Source: Orbilia blumenaviensis
Lineage: Eukaryota; Ascomycota; Orbiliomycetes; Orbiliales; Orbiliaceae
Length of the DNA: 64,000 nucleotides
Direction of reading: 5' to 3'
NCBI GenBank assembly: GCA_036872755.1
Contig: JAVHNS010000003.1
Coordinates: 1,674,001 to 1,738,000, forward strand
Shown: positions 63,901-64,000 of the stretch, piece by piece
Layout of the letters: every line of letters starts with the position of its first letter
How positions within the stretch are numbered: position 1 is the stretch's first letter
Translations under genes and position numbers: made by a program
Notes under the pieces: generated by a model
What the model saw: only the letters and a program-made list of their open reading frames with translations
Database searches by the model: none
What the model was told of the DNA's origin: nothing

Positions 63901-64000
63901 CTATTATAGATTATAGATAACGGGTGATATATAAAAACGTTGAAAACTCGTTGGAAACAGCTCTGCTGTTTCGCGAAATTCAAGATACTTGGATTGGCGA
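60995..64000. other. 3-kb region upstream of VAC7, end of window
   Basis: No gene is firmly supported. The frame at 62290-63078 (-) of 262 codons contains a Lys/Arg-rich disordered-looking part (STTKKKGSRSRKLQKEGGKK). It then turns into sequence without protein-like texture; it could include one exon but is more likely chance. Pyrimidine-rich tracts lie at 62670-62690 and 63268-63284. A gene continuing beyond the right edge cannot be excluded. Confidence 0.45.

Overview
The window is fungal nuclear DNA. Genes carry short introns (about 50-160 nt) with GTAAGT/GTATGT-like donors and CTAAC/CTAAT-like branch points, and the conserved products have ascomycete-type architecture. A filamentous ascomycete (Pezizomycotina) is the best fit. 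An Egh16-like secreted virulence-factor relative and long AT-rich spacers would suit, but do not prove, a nematode-trapping or related lineage such as Orbiliomycetes; that placement is inference. All exon joins below were rebuilt by hand from splice signals and phase arithmetic.

Thirteen genes look intact. From left to right: an acidic protein with one membrane segment near its C-terminus (4266-5586, -); a four-exon coiled-coil protein of the 'M protein repeat' type (9996-12164, -); the 18S rRNA dimethyltransferase DIM1 (17887-19193, -), divergent from the U4/U6.U5 splicing factor PRP6 (19736-22728, +); a Golgi-type GT31/DUF604 glycosyltransferase (23464-25290, -); the seven-exon dCMP deaminase DCD1 (26953-28447, -), divergent from the U3 snoRNP protein IMP3 (28803-29469, +); an ADP-ribosylglycohydrolase (29789-31321, -); an FLC/TRP-like membrane protein (34724-37136, +); an Egh16-like secreted protein (39348-40482, -); an unknown charged protein (42753-43720, -); an intronless secreted orphan (45817-46785, +); and the cleavage/polyadenylation factor MPE1 with a long Asn/Met/Gly repeat tail (47664-50349, -). 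Two more on the minus strand bring the total to fifteen: a coiled-coil/basic protein (52859-53867) and the vacuolar PtdIns(3,5)P2 regulator VAC7 (58275-60994).

Most genes serve core housekeeping (ribosome biogenesis: DIM1, IMP3; mRNA processing: PRP6, MPE1; nucleotide metabolism: DCD1; endomembrane function: GT31, FLC/TRP, VAC7). The block at 17.9-31.3 kb is compact, with convergent and divergent pairs. Elsewhere spacers are 2-5 kb, AT-rich and full of homopolymer tracts. The clearest relic is a decayed ankyrin-repeat gene just downstream of DIM1 (16985-17820, -), broken by premature stops and frameshifts. I found no tRNA, rRNA, snRNA, intact transposon or CRISPR. I saw no convincing new multi-gene system; the most unusual items are the MPE1 repeat tail, the ankyrin pseudogene, the orphan secreted protein and the acidic membrane-anchored protein.
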